Below, one piece after another: positions 1 to 6,316 of a stretch of 11,446 nucleotides of DNA. The stretch lies in contig DIWC01000027.1 of the NCBI GenBank assembly GCA_002423425.1, positions 1 through 11,446 of the forward strand, in the 5' to 3' direction. Origin of the DNA: Peptococcaceae bacterium UBA6116. GTDB lineage: Bacteria; Bacillota; Desulfitobacteriia; Desulfitobacteriales; Syntrophobotulaceae. The notes under the pieces are model-generated. The model did not search any database. It was not told where the DNA came from and saw only the letters and a list, made by a program, of their open reading frames with translations. Within the stretch, counting starts at the first letter, position 1; the number at the start of each line of letters is the position of its first letter. A program made the position numbers and the translations under genes.

Positions 1-24
1 CTCTCCCAGCTGAGCTAATCGCCC
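1..24 (-). tRNA. tRNA 5' end, partial (probably tRNA-Val)
   Basis: Reading the minus strand, the window edge holds GGGCGAT (5' acceptor strand), TA, then GCTC-AGCTGGGA-GAG, which is the D-stem and D-loop with the conserved A14, G18-G19 and A21 context. The molecule runs off the left edge, so the anticodon is not visible. The 5' half resembles bacterial tRNA-Val(UAC), for example the E. coli form beginning GGGTGATTAGCTCAGC, but Ala or Ile types share parts of it. The gene is transcribed leftwards, away from the accessory region, from the promoter at 47-75. Partial because of the window edge, not damage. Confidence 0.88.
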
Positions 25-46
25 TAGTCATACTGTGACGAATTAT

Positions 47-75
47 AGTATACACAAATATCGATTCGGTGTCAA
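47..75 (-). promoter_or_regulatory. Sigma-A promoter of the tRNA
   Basis: On the minus strand a perfect -35 box TTGACA (70-75) is followed after exactly 17 bases by the -10 box TATACT (47-52), five of six consensus bases. Transcription would begin near position 40, leaving a leader of about 16 bases before the tRNA 5' end at 24, which RNase P would remove. This is the strongest promoter in the window and fits a stable-RNA gene. Confidence 0.85.
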
Positions 76-110
76 AGAGTTTTTGGCCAAAAAAAAATGA
101 CTGAAATTGG

Positions 111-148
111 CCCTGGTAATAGTACTTTGTCCCTTCTGCTTACTAGGG
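111..148. repeat. Imperfect inverted repeat in the intergenic region
   Basis: The arms CCCTGGTAA (111-119) and TTACTAGGG (140-148) pair over nine positions with one G-T wobble around a 20-base loop. It lies in the otherwise empty stretch between the tRNA promoter and the hairpin at 196-233. A weak promoter-like pair, TTGTCC (127-132) and TAATAA (149-154), lies on the plus strand within and just after it. No coding sequence is visible between 76 and 195. Meaning unknown. Confidence 0.3.
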
Positions 149-195
149 TAATAATTCTCATCTTGTATCTCTAACTAATAAGACTCCTCTGCTTA

Positions 196-240
196 ACCTC
201 TGACTTATCCTTGTAATATGATAAGTCAGAGGTGGTTTTT
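196..240 (+). terminator. Strong hairpin with T-run: terminator or ribosome-site-masking hairpin
   Basis: A perfect 13-bp stem, CCTCTGACTTATC (197-209) with GATAAGTCAGAGG (220-232), extendable by an A-T pair at 196/233, has a 10-base loop and is followed by GG and TTTTT (236-240). By shape this is a rho-independent terminator reading rightwards. No plus-strand gene is seen upstream to be terminated. The right arm also carries AGAGGTGG, a good ribosome site five bases before the ATG at 241, so the hairpin could instead mask translation of that mini-ORF. Confidence 0.65.
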
Positions 241-399
241 ATGAACGATATTCATCAACATTATTATCATAGACATTATCATTTCCTGTCCGGTTACACT
301 ATGGTTAACGATTTTATCCCGACATCCCGTTTAGCATTTTCTTCAAAAGCTATACTATCAACTCTGTTCTTAACAGCGAGTTGCAAAGAATTTCGATAA
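241..399 (+). CDS. Possible His/Tyr-rich mini-ORF, perhaps the 5' end of a truncated gene
   Basis: An ATG directly after TTTTT, with AGAGGTGG about five bases upstream, opens a 52-codon frame. Its first 14 residues, MNDIHQHYYHRHYH, hold five His and three Tyr. From about residue 20 the frame runs antisense to the eroded macro-domain gene, so only the first part is plausibly genuine coding sequence. The His-rich start is reminiscent of small His-repeat proteins such as the YmaF family, or of an amino-acid leader peptide, but it is too short to assign. It may be an orphaned 5' end joined to unrelated DNA near position 300, or a chance frame. Confidence 0.22.
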   Translation: MNDIHQHYYHRHYHFLSGYTMVNDFIPTSRLAFSSKAILSTLFLTASCKEFR

Positions 400-650
400 C
401 AATTCCTGAGTTTTTCCTCTTCGCCGTTTGTTCCTCCATGCCATATCGGTCCTACTGTATGAATAACGTACCTTGCAGGTAAATTCCCGCCCGATGTAAT
501 TACAGCTTCACCGGTTGCGCATCCACCGGTTTTGTTCCTAATTTGAATACTTTCCTCAAGCAGCTTTGGGCCCGCCGCCTTATGAATTGCTCCGTCAACC
601 CCACCGCCCCCGAGCAGACTATTATTGGCGGCGTTCACTATGGCATCGAC
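294..650 (-). pseudogene. Macro-domain (ADP-ribose binding/hydrolase) protein, truncated at both ends
   Basis: The translation from 650 leftwards reads VDAIVNAANNSLLGGGGVDG, then HKAAGP, GGCATGEAVITSGGNLPARY and VIHTVGPIWHGG. This is the canonical first half of the YmdB/Appr-1-p macro domain, with the NAAN, GGGGVDGAIH and TVGP ADP-ribose-contacting segments intact. An in-frame TGA at 651-653 directly precedes it, so the first 20 or so residues of the fold, including the D-I-T strand, are missing; a GTG at 636-638 is the only start left and lacks a ribosome site. After SIAF the family's P-x-I-S-T-G-x-Y/F-G-Y/F-P loop and last helices are absent, replaced by about 16 unrelated residues and a stop. 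Intact relatives are about 170-180 residues; roughly 115 remain. Almost certainly non-functional. Confidence 0.8.
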
Positions 651-739
651 TCATTAAATACCCCCACTGAATACCAATTTTCTTAATTTTATCAATATCA
701 CTCTTGCTATCTCAACTAAACAACTTTCTCCCAAAATAC

Positions 740-1858
740 TTATTTATACCAACTATTTATTACCTGTACACTCTGGTCACCCGGATAGTAATTTTTATTC
801 CCATCTATCTTTCCGATCGCAAAAACGGAGAAGCCCATATTCCAACTCTCTTTTTCAAACACTTCTTTGTAAGCTTGAAAACAATTAGCTTGTTCCTGTT
901 CGTTGATTATATTTGATGGCAATGGATTCCAGGGATGCACAGAAGCCTTATTTCTTTTAGGAAAACCTAACTCACCAAAAAAAACCTGTTTATTCCAACG
1001 CAAAGACATATTTTTTAATTCCTCAAATACATTCTGATGGCGATAATAGGTTTGAGTAGCATAAAGTGAACTAACAAGATTTTCAACAGTGTTTGAATCA
1101 CTGTCGGTTAATTCAAAATAAGCTGCTACCGAAATAAAATCGACTTTTCCTAATACCGGATTATTTAATTTTTGTGAATATGTTTCATTTTGTCCGTCTT
1201 TTGTTGTCTCCCAATTTGCGGTATACCACCAATTGGTTTTGTAGGTTATTCTCCCTCGAAAATTTGTTCTTACAAAATTAGCTACGTCAGTCCAATAATT
1301 ATATTGATCCTCTATTTGATCAAAATTTGAACCAATACACAAACTATACACCTTATAAGGCTTGGCAATATCATGAACAATTGGTCTCAGCACCACTTGT
1401 TTCCAATTCCAAAACCACTCGTTTATATCAGTGGGTTTTAATTGGGTTTCATATTGTTCACCATTTTGGATATAGGGATAAGGTTCGAGCAAAACATTAA
1501 TTCCCTTATACCTTAACTTTTTGATCAGATCAACCGCTTTGTTTTTACTTTCAAGATTTACACACATCGTGTTGGCATTTAATGAGGGAATATCAATTTG
1601 TATTGGAACATTCACCGAATTTAGCCCTAGCCGTTCAATATCTATCAAAGTCTGTTCTATCGAATAATCAACCGAAAGATTTCCCGCTTTTATTTTTTCA
1701 CCCCAAGGAGTAACTATCCTGTTTTTCTCATACCGCTGACCGGCATAAACGATGTCCAATAAGACCAACTTGATAAAAACTAAGATAGCTACAATTATTA
1801 CAAATATTAGGAGTTTGTATCTGCCAAGCTTTAAAACGTTTATTAAATTATTGACCAT
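740..1858 (-). CDS. Membrane-anchored GH113-like TIM-barrel glycoside hydrolase family protein
   Basis: 372 residues. Residues 16-36 form one hydrophobic helix after a short positive N-terminus, so the protein is probably tethered outside the cell membrane (or exported). The rest reads as a clan GH-A type TIM barrel: NRIVTPWGEKI (46-56), VLLEPYPY (122-129), KVYSLCIGSNFDQIE (169-183), TYKTNWWYTANW (205-216), DFISVAAYFELTD (240-252), QVFFGELGFP (291-300) and GFSVFAIG (342-349). E296 fits the nucleophile of GH113 beta-mannanases. Where those enzymes have G-[TN]-E for the acid/base, this protein has G176-S177-N178, so hydrolysis is uncertain. Start ATG has AAAAGGA seven bases upstream and overlaps the preceding stump's stop by 11 bases. 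It lies downstream of ppnP on the same strand and may share its promoter. Family call is from motifs; substrate unknown. Confidence 0.72.
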   Translation of the reverse strand: MVNNLINVLKLGRYKLLIFVIIVAILVFIKLVLLDIVYAGQRYEKNRIVTPWGEKIKAGNLSVDYSIEQTLIDIERLGLNSVNVPIQIDIPSLNANTMCVNLESKNKAVDLIKKLRYKGINVLLEPYPYIQNGEQYETQLKPTDINEWFWNWKQVVLRPIVHDIAKPYKVYSLCIGSNFDQIEDQYNYWTDVANFVRTNFRGRITYKTNWWYTANWETTKDGQNETYSQKLNNPVLGKVDFISVAAYFELTDSDSNTVENLVSSLYATQTYYRHQNVFEELKNMSLRWNKQVFFGELGFPKRNKASVHPWNPLPSNIINEQEQANCFQAYKEVFEKESWNMGFSVFAIGKIDGNKNYYPGDQSVQVINSWYK

Positions 1859-1980
1859 TGTTAATCCTTTTTTCGTTCAATTTTTCTTTTCCACAGCCAG
1901 AATATTTTTTAAGAACTCTCTCAGCATTTTCCTCAATTATTTCAGTTAAGCTTAGGTATGCCTTCAGCGTTCCGTAATTG
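1848..1980 (-). pseudogene. 3' stump of an unidentified upstream gene
   Basis: Immediately after the ppnP stop the minus strand stays open in another frame for about 43 codons, ending LNEKRINNGQ-stop. The visible part, including SLTEIIEENAERVLKKYSG, is a charged, helix-like C-terminus of normal composition. Its TAA overlaps the ATG of the glycoside-hydrolase-like gene by 11 bases, the arrangement seen for translationally coupled operon partners. No start codon with a ribosome site exists in this frame after ppnP; the frame runs back only to an ATG at 2045 inside ppnP. I read it as the surviving tail of a former operon partner cut off when ppnP came to lie upstream. I do not recognise the family. 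Confidence 0.4.
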
Positions 1981-2271
1981 TTAAGTGATAAGTGGTGTGC
2001 CATAGTAACATATGTAGGAAACATCACTAGCTGCTTCCACTTCAAATGAGGCTTTTTCTTTTATCTTAAATTCCTGGCCAGCCTTTATTAGTTTCCATTC
2101 TTCATCAGGAAGTTTGACATCCAATGCACCCGAAATTATTATCATTCTTTCTTCAGTTTCTGTAGAAAAAGAATAATTTCCGGCAGATATTACCCCTACA
2201 GTTGCATAGCCATTTTCTGTGTTTAATCCCATACTCTGAACCTTCCCATCGAAATATACATTATGTTTCAC
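1981..2271 (-). CDS. ppnP: Pyrimidine/purine nucleoside phosphorylase (PpnP/YaiE, DUF1255)
   Basis: 96 residues, the normal size of this one-domain cupin (E. coli PpnP has 94). It begins VKHNVYFDGKVQSMG, followed by ATVGVISAGNYSFSTETEE, MIIISGALDVKLP, W-K-L-I-KAGQEFKI and a C-terminal SYICYYG; each matches the E. coli protein block by block. The family phosphorolyses uridine, cytidine, thymidine, adenosine, guanosine and others, releasing base and ribose-1-phosphate in the cytoplasm. The start is the GTG at 2269-2271: AGGAGG (2279-2284) sits seven bases upstream, and homology begins there. A longer frame to 2319 adds 16 residues without a ribosome site and is rejected. The gene diverges from the methyltransferase gene. 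It would feed uracil to Upp, but upp in this window is broken. Confidence 0.92.
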   Translation of the reverse strand: MKHNVYFDGKVQSMGLNTENGYATVGVISAGNYSFSTETEERMIIISGALDVKLPDEEWKLIKAGQEFKIKEKASFEVEAASDVSYICYYGTPLIT

Positions 2272-2278
2272 TTTGTAT

Positions 2279-2284
2279 CCTCCT
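2279..2284 (-). promoter_or_regulatory. Ribosome binding site of ppnP
   Basis: Perfect AGGAGG on the minus strand, seven bases before the GTG at 2271. It decides the start in favour of GTG over an in-frame ATG at 2319. Confidence 0.9.
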
Positions 2285-2321
2285 AGAACAATAACAAATT
2301 TTGCATGTGTTCTTATCATAT

Positions 2322-2339
2322 AATATATTTAAATATATT
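2322..2339. repeat. 18-bp AT-only perfect palindrome, possible operator
   Basis: AATATATTTAAATATATT is a perfect inverted repeat centred between 2330 and 2331. It lies in the divergent ppnP / methyltransferase intergenic region and covers the proposed -10 box of ppnP. A dyad in this place could be a regulator binding site, but AT-rich DNA makes such palindromes fairly likely by chance. Confidence 0.35.
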
Positions 2340-2361
2340 TATAGTATTTAATTTTATACAA
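2332..2361 (-). promoter_or_regulatory. Candidate promoter for ppnP and downstream genes
   Basis: On the minus strand TTGTAT (2356-2361) and TATATT (2332-2337) are separated by 18 bases; they match four and five of the six consensus bases. The distance to the ppnP start is normal, about 55 bases of leader. The region is so AT-rich that other pairs are possible. Confidence 0.35.
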
Positions 2362-2443
2362 AATGTTCGAATTATGCACACGATCGGTCAGCAGCTTGGT
2401 GAACCGTTAAATAAACTCTCTCAGCTGTTAGCTTGTGGTAACA

Positions 2444-2472
2444 TTGGTTAAGTAGCAGAATTCTGATAAAAT
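2444..2472 (+). promoter_or_regulatory. Candidate promoter of the DNA methyltransferase gene
   Basis: TTGGTT (2444-2449), a 17-base spacer, then TAAAAT (2467-2472) precede the methyltransferase ATG by about 34 bases, giving a leader of roughly 28 bases. The -10 box is good and the -35 box weak, so basal expression may be low or helped by an activator. Confidence 0.45.
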
Positions 2473-2506
2473 ATACTTATTACTTGGAGAGGATAACAGA
2501 GTTTTA

Positions 2507-4408
2507 ATGGGCAAAAAAAATCATTTTAAACATGATATTCAAACTGTCCTAAATGTTTCTCCGGCCACAATAAACAACTGGATAAAAACAGGCCTAATTC
2601 CTCGGCCTTACAAAAACGGCTTTAGCGAGGATGAATTTGCAAAAATAATAAATGATTTTACTTCCTCTGATTCTTCAAAGTTAAAAGGAAGGGCAAATCG
2701 TTCGCTTGTAAAAAATAATTATATTTGTTATTTAGGAATTACTGAAAAGGAAATAAAATTGCAGCTAAATAAGGCTGTTGAATTTTATAAGAATTTGTCC
2801 TTTAGTATAGATGAAAGTATTTTCTCTATATCTGTAGCTTCTTTAAATTCTTCAGGTTTATTAAACTACAATTGGTTTCATCATCCCAAGACTAAAATAG
2901 AATTTTTTTTACTTGAATGGGCTGAACAAAAACAATTTAATATTGAAAATGTTATAAAGTTATATCAAGGTTTTTCATTTCCTAATAATGATGATGATTT
3001 TATTGGTGCCTTCTATCAGTCTGTTCAAAGTGTTTCTTCCAAATCAAAGATAGGATCCTACTATACACCGGCTATACTTATGGAAGATATTCAAATCCCA
3101 TTGGGAAAAACCGTTTTAGACCCCTGCTGCGGGAGCGGGGGCATATTTTTAAAAGTACTTGATAAAAAACATCAATCTAATCAAATATTTGCCTGGGATA
3201 TAGATGACACAGCGCTTAAAATATGCAGAATAAACCTCTGTCTTTTTTTTAATGATCCTAATGCCGCCCCCAATATTGAAAAACATGATTTAATCTTCGG
3301 GGAAAATATTAATCTGTTTAAATTAGGAAATAATTATAAGTTTGATTACATAATAACAAACCCGCCTTGGGGAAGTAAATTTTCCAGTTCAGACAAAGAA
3401 GTGTTATTAAAAAAGTATCCGTTTCTTAGCACGACAGAGTCTTTTAGCATCATCTTATATAACTCAATGCAACAATTGGCCGAAAATGGGTCTCTTATTT
3501 TCTTTCTGCCCCATTCCTTTTTAAATGTTTCAACTCATAACAGTATTAGAAAGTATCTTGTCAAACAAAAAATTCCGTTAAAAATTAAATTGTTAGGAAA
3601 TTCATTTCGGGGAGTAATGTCTGAAGCTATCCGGCTTGAAATATCCAAGAAGACCATGCCTGAAAATATACAAGTCATTACAAACTATTCTCAAAAGACT
3701 TTATCCATATCTTTTGATAGTCTTAGAGAACCGGACTACATTATTCCCGCTACAGCAAGTAACAGAGATTTTGATTTGATCAACAAAGTTTATAATAAAG
3801 AACACCTATTGCTGAAGAATAACGCTAAATTTGCTCTGGGAGTTGTAACCGGCAACAACGGAAAGCATTTGCTTACAAAGCCATCAGCCAATACCGAACC
3901 GATTTTCCGTGGTAAAGATATTTGTAGATTTCGTTTTTGTCAGCCTGTTTTTCATATCGAATTCAATCCCACAATTTACCAACAAGTTGCACCGGTAGTT
4001 TTGTACCGCCAACAGAAAATAACTTATAGATTTATTTCCGACCGGATAGTTTGTGCCCTAGATTCAAAAGACAGGTTGCTGCTTAATAGTGCTAATTTGT
4101 TCATTCCTACTCTTAGCTATCCCCTGGAGACAATTGTCACCTTATTTAACTCCAAGCTTTATACCTATATTTATAAAAAAATGTTCCATTCCAAAAAAGT
4201 ATTAAAAGGTCACCTTGAATCACTTCCTCTGCCTCTGCTTAATGCGGAGGAGCATTCAAGATTAAAATCGCTTCATGATAGGTTTATTATCAATGAGGTA
4301 AACCATAACGAAAAGGCAGCCTATAATGACCTAAACAAGTTTGTTTATTCCCTTTTTTGTCTCAGCAATGAAGAAGCCGACATTATCGAGACGGATATAA
4401 TGATTTAA
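2507..4408 (+). CDS. N6-adenine DNA methyltransferase with N-terminal HTH (orphan, TaqI-like)
   Basis: 633 residues. It would transfer a methyl group from SAM to adenine in a DNA target. A MerR-like helix-turn-helix occupies residues 11-31 (VLNVSPATINNWIKTGLIPR) with FSEDEFAKII following at 39-48. Then come SYYTP (184-188), typical just before the catalytic core of N6 methylases, SAM motif I DPCCGSGG (205-212), the acidic loop WDIDD (230-234) and catalytic motif IV NPPWG (285-289). A C-terminal target-recognition part follows, with IFRGKDICRF (466-475) and the LESLPLPLL stretch (570-578) characteristic of TaqI-like/type I-IIG specificity regions. The order places it in the gamma class. I see no nuclease motif, and no endonuclease gene lies beside it. 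GGAGAGG is 14 bases before the ATG, rather far; an in-frame stop at 2452-2454 excludes a longer protein. Its AT-rich codon use and opposite orientation suggest horizontal transfer. Target sequence unknown. Confidence 0.88.
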   Translation: MGKKNHFKHDIQTVLNVSPATINNWIKTGLIPRPYKNGFSEDEFAKIINDFTSSDSSKLKGRANRSLVKNNYICYLGITEKEIKLQLNKAVEFYKNLSFSIDESIFSISVASLNSSGLLNYNWFHHPKTKIEFFLLEWAEQKQFNIENVIKLYQGFSFPNNDDDFIGAFYQSVQSVSSKSKIGSYYTPAILMEDIQIPLGKTVLDPCCGSGGIFLKVLDKKHQSNQIFAWDIDDTALKICRINLCLFFNDPNAAPNIEKHDLIFGENINLFKLGNNYKFDYIITNPPWGSKFSSSDKEVLLKKYPFLSTTESFSIILYNSMQQLAENGSLIFFLPHSFLNVSTHNSIRKYLVKQKIPLKIKLLGNSFRGVMSEAIRLEISKKTMPENIQVITNYSQKTLSISFDSLREPDYIIPATASNRDFDLINKVYNKEHLLLKNNAKFALGVVTGNNGKHLLTKPSANTEPIFRGKDICRFRFCQPVFHIEFNPTIYQQVAPVVLYRQQKITYRFISDRIVCALDSKDRLLLNSANLFIPTLSYPLETIVTLFNSKLYTYIYKKMFHSKKVLKGHLESLPLPLLNAEEHSRLKSLHDRFIINEVNHNEKAAYNDLNKFVYSLFCLSNEEADIIETDIMI

Positions 4409-4421
4409 GCAAGCCTTTACG

Positions 4422-4460
4422 AAAGAATCAGCGCCTTAAGAACGCTGATTCTTTGTTATT
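4422..4460 (+). terminator. Rho-independent terminator of the methyltransferase gene
   Basis: AAAGAATCAGCG (4422-4433) pairs perfectly with CGCTGATTCTTT (4443-4454) around a 9-base loop, 13 bases after the methyltransferase stop, followed by the T-rich GTTATT. The T-rich side is only on the plus strand, so it mainly insulates the convergent upp remnant from the methyltransferase transcript. Confidence 0.8.
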
Positions 4461-4489
4461 ATAACTAAGTTGAAACCCATATTTTTTTA

Positions 4490-4944
4490 TTATTTTGTCC
4501 CGAACAACCTATCACCAGCATCGCCCAATCCCGGAACTATATAAGCATCGGGTCAATTAAAATAATATCTCTCTCTTTAATATCCGGAGGCATTTTACAA
4601 TAATATTCCACGGGCTTTAAAGTTTCATGATCTCTGCAAAGTCCAATATGTCCTACTTTGGCTGCCGGAATAAGTTTGAGCATACCATCGACCATTCCCA
4701 GCCCCGCTCTGAGGATTGGCACCAGAGCAACTTTCCGGCCGGAAATTTTCTTGGCTTTTGCTAAAGCGACCGGCGTCCTGACCTCAACCTCCTCCAAAGG
4801 AAAATCCCTGGTTACCTCATAGGCCATCAGCATAGAAACTTCCTCGACCAAGGTACGGAACTCTTTCGAGCTGGTATTTTCATCACGGATAAGTGAAAGT
4901 TTATGTTGAATTAGTGGATGGTCCAGAACGCAAATATTGCCCAT
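4490..4944 (-). pseudogene. upp: Uracil phosphoribosyltransferase, internal out-of-frame deletion
   Basis: Intact Upp converts uracil and PRPP to UMP and is about 209 residues. Residues 1-134 are present and well conserved: MGNICVLDHPLIQHKLS at the start, VPILRAGLGMVDGMLKLIPA, and IDPML. The frame then stops at TAG (4537-4539). One frame over, the family's last 17 residues, YIVPGLGDAGDRLFGTK, follow directly and end with TAA at 4490-4492. Compared with the B. subtilis protein, about 58 residues (about 175 bases) are missing at the junction near 4543/4544, including the ATGGS PRPP loop. The reading frame is also shifted. An assembly or read error could mimic this, but the loss of so many bases argues for a true deletion. 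ATG at 4942-4944 has AAGG and AGGAG upstream. It is last in the glyA cluster. Confidence 0.9.
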
Positions 4945-4991
4945 AGATCCTTCAACTCCTAATATTTTTTTAATTACTGCATGAGCTGAAT

Positions 4992-6242
4992 CTATGCCTG
5001 GTAAAGAGGATACTTAATACAAAGGTCTGCAACCATAGTTTTAGCCTTTTCCAGTTGCTTTTGGTTTTCACCGGCCATTAAAGCCAGGTTGATAACTTCG
5101 CAAATCTGATCCATATCGGATTCTTTCATCCCCCTAGTGGTAACTGCCGGTGTCCCGATACGAATTCCACTGGTTATAAAAGGACTTTCGGGATCAAATG
5201 GAATCGTATTTTTGTTTACTGTAATACCAATATCGTCCAATATTTTCTCTGCTGCCTTGCCAGTCAGTCCTTTACTGCGCATATCAAGCAGAACTAGATG
5301 ATTGTCAGTCCCTCCGGAAATAAGCCTGAAGCCCCTGTTCAAGAAACCATTGGCTAAGGCTTGAGCGTTATTAAGGACCTGTTGCTGGTATTCTTTGAAT
5401 CCGGGCCGAAGTGCTTCACCGAAAGCTACCGCCTTAGCGGCAATTACGTGCATAAGCGGACCGCCCTGGATCCCCGGAAAAACGGCTTTATCAATTTTCT
5501 GGGCAAATTCTTGCCGGCAAAGGATCAACCCTCCTCTTGGTCCCCTTAAGGTTTTATGGGTCGTGGTCGTAACGAATTGCGCATAGGGTAGCGGACTCGG
5601 ATGAAGCCCTACTGCTATGAGACCGGCAATATGTGCCATATCGACCATAACATAAGCTCCTACTTCATCCGCAATCTCTTTTATCAGAGGAAAGTCTATA
5701 AAACGGGGATAAGCACTGGCTCCGGCTACAATCATTTTAGGTTTATTTTGATGAGCCCTGACTCGCAATTGCTCATAGTCAATGCGTTCGCTTTTCTTAT
5801 CTACTCCATATTCGATAAAATTAAAATACATGCCTGAAATATTAACAGGACTCCCATGAGTGAGATGTCCTCCATGGGAAAGATTCATACCCATCACGGT
5901 GTCACCTGGCTTGAGCATAGCAAAATAGACGGCTGTATTGGCCTGAGCCCCGGAATGAGGCTGGACATTAGCATGTTCCGCCCCAAATAGTTTCTTAATT
6001 CTTTCCCTTGCCAGTTCCTCTACAATATCAACACACTCACAACCGCCGTAGTATCTTTTGCCCGGATACCCTTCTGCATATTTATTGGTTAAACCCGATC
6101 CCTGAGCCGCCATGACTGCCCGGCTGACAAAATTTTCCGAAGCAATCAACTCTATCTTATTTTCCTGCCTGCTTTCTTCCAGCTCAATTGCCCTTGCCAC
6201 TTCAGTGTCCTGAGAAGCTATGTATTTTTGGATATTGTCCAT
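4992..6242 (-). CDS. glyA: Serine hydroxymethyltransferase
   Basis: 416 residues, full length for the family. It interconverts serine plus tetrahydrofolate with glycine plus 5,10-methylene-THF in the cytoplasm, the main source of one-carbon units. Clear blocks: IELIASENF near the start, TNKYAEGYPGKRYYGGCE, NVQPHSGAQAN, the PLP-lysine segment TTTTHKTLRGPRGG with K230 (K229 in E. coli), FPGIQGGPLMH, GGTDNHLVLLD, and IRIGTPAVTTRGM. A GTG two codons upstream (6246-6248) is in frame, but AAGGAG (6251-6256) lies only two bases from it and eight from the ATG at 6240-6242, so the ATG is preferred. The glyA-upp spacing is 47 bases, as in the standard Firmicutes pair. Confidence 0.97.
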   Translation of the reverse strand: MDNIQKYIASQDTEVARAIELEESRQENKIELIASENFVSRAVMAAQGSGLTNKYAEGYPGKRYYGGCECVDIVEELARERIKKLFGAEHANVQPHSGAQANTAVYFAMLKPGDTVMGMNLSHGGHLTHGSPVNISGMYFNFIEYGVDKKSERIDYEQLRVRAHQNKPKMIVAGASAYPRFIDFPLIKEIADEVGAYVMVDMAHIAGLIAVGLHPSPLPYAQFVTTTTHKTLRGPRGGLILCRQEFAQKIDKAVFPGIQGGPLMHVIAAKAVAFGEALRPGFKEYQQQVLNNAQALANGFLNRGFRLISGGTDNHLVLLDMRSKGLTGKAAEKILDDIGITVNKNTIPFDPESPFITSGIRIGTPAVTTRGMKESDMDQICEVINLALMAGENQKQLEKAKTMVADLCIKYPLYQA

Positions 6243-6250
6243 GTTCACAT

Positions 6251-6256
6251 CTCCTT
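6251..6256 (-). promoter_or_regulatory. Ribosome binding site deciding the glyA start
   Basis: AAGGAG on the minus strand, eight bases before the ATG at 6242 and only two before the alternative GTG at 6248. Supports the ATG as the true initiation codon. No riboswitch or T-box-like structure is apparent in the 74-base gap upstream of glyA. Confidence 0.8.
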
Positions 6257-6316
6257 ATATATTCTCTTGCTAAGATAAATTGACTCGGTAAAACCAAAAC
6301 TTGCCGGCTTAGAGAC

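Noticed and set aside
84..112. GGCCAA ... TTGGCC inverted repeat around an A-run near the tRNA promoter.
   Set aside because: Only six pairs with a long loop, no supporting gene context; not called as a terminator.
704..916. Hydrophobic plus-strand frame opposite the GH-like gene's 3' end.
   Set aside because: Antisense to a better supported gene; its hydrophobicity comes from the reverse complement of Lys/Asn/Glu-rich codons.
2374..2451. Plus-strand 25-codon frame (MHTIGQQLGEPLNKLSQLL...) before the methyltransferase.
   Set aside because: No ribosome site, it overlaps the candidate -35 box, and no recognisable family; may be a remnant or chance.
6243..6316. Possible separate glyA promoter or riboswitch in the 74-base gap.
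   Set aside because: TATATA lies right beside the ribosome site and no -35 box or folded leader is seen.
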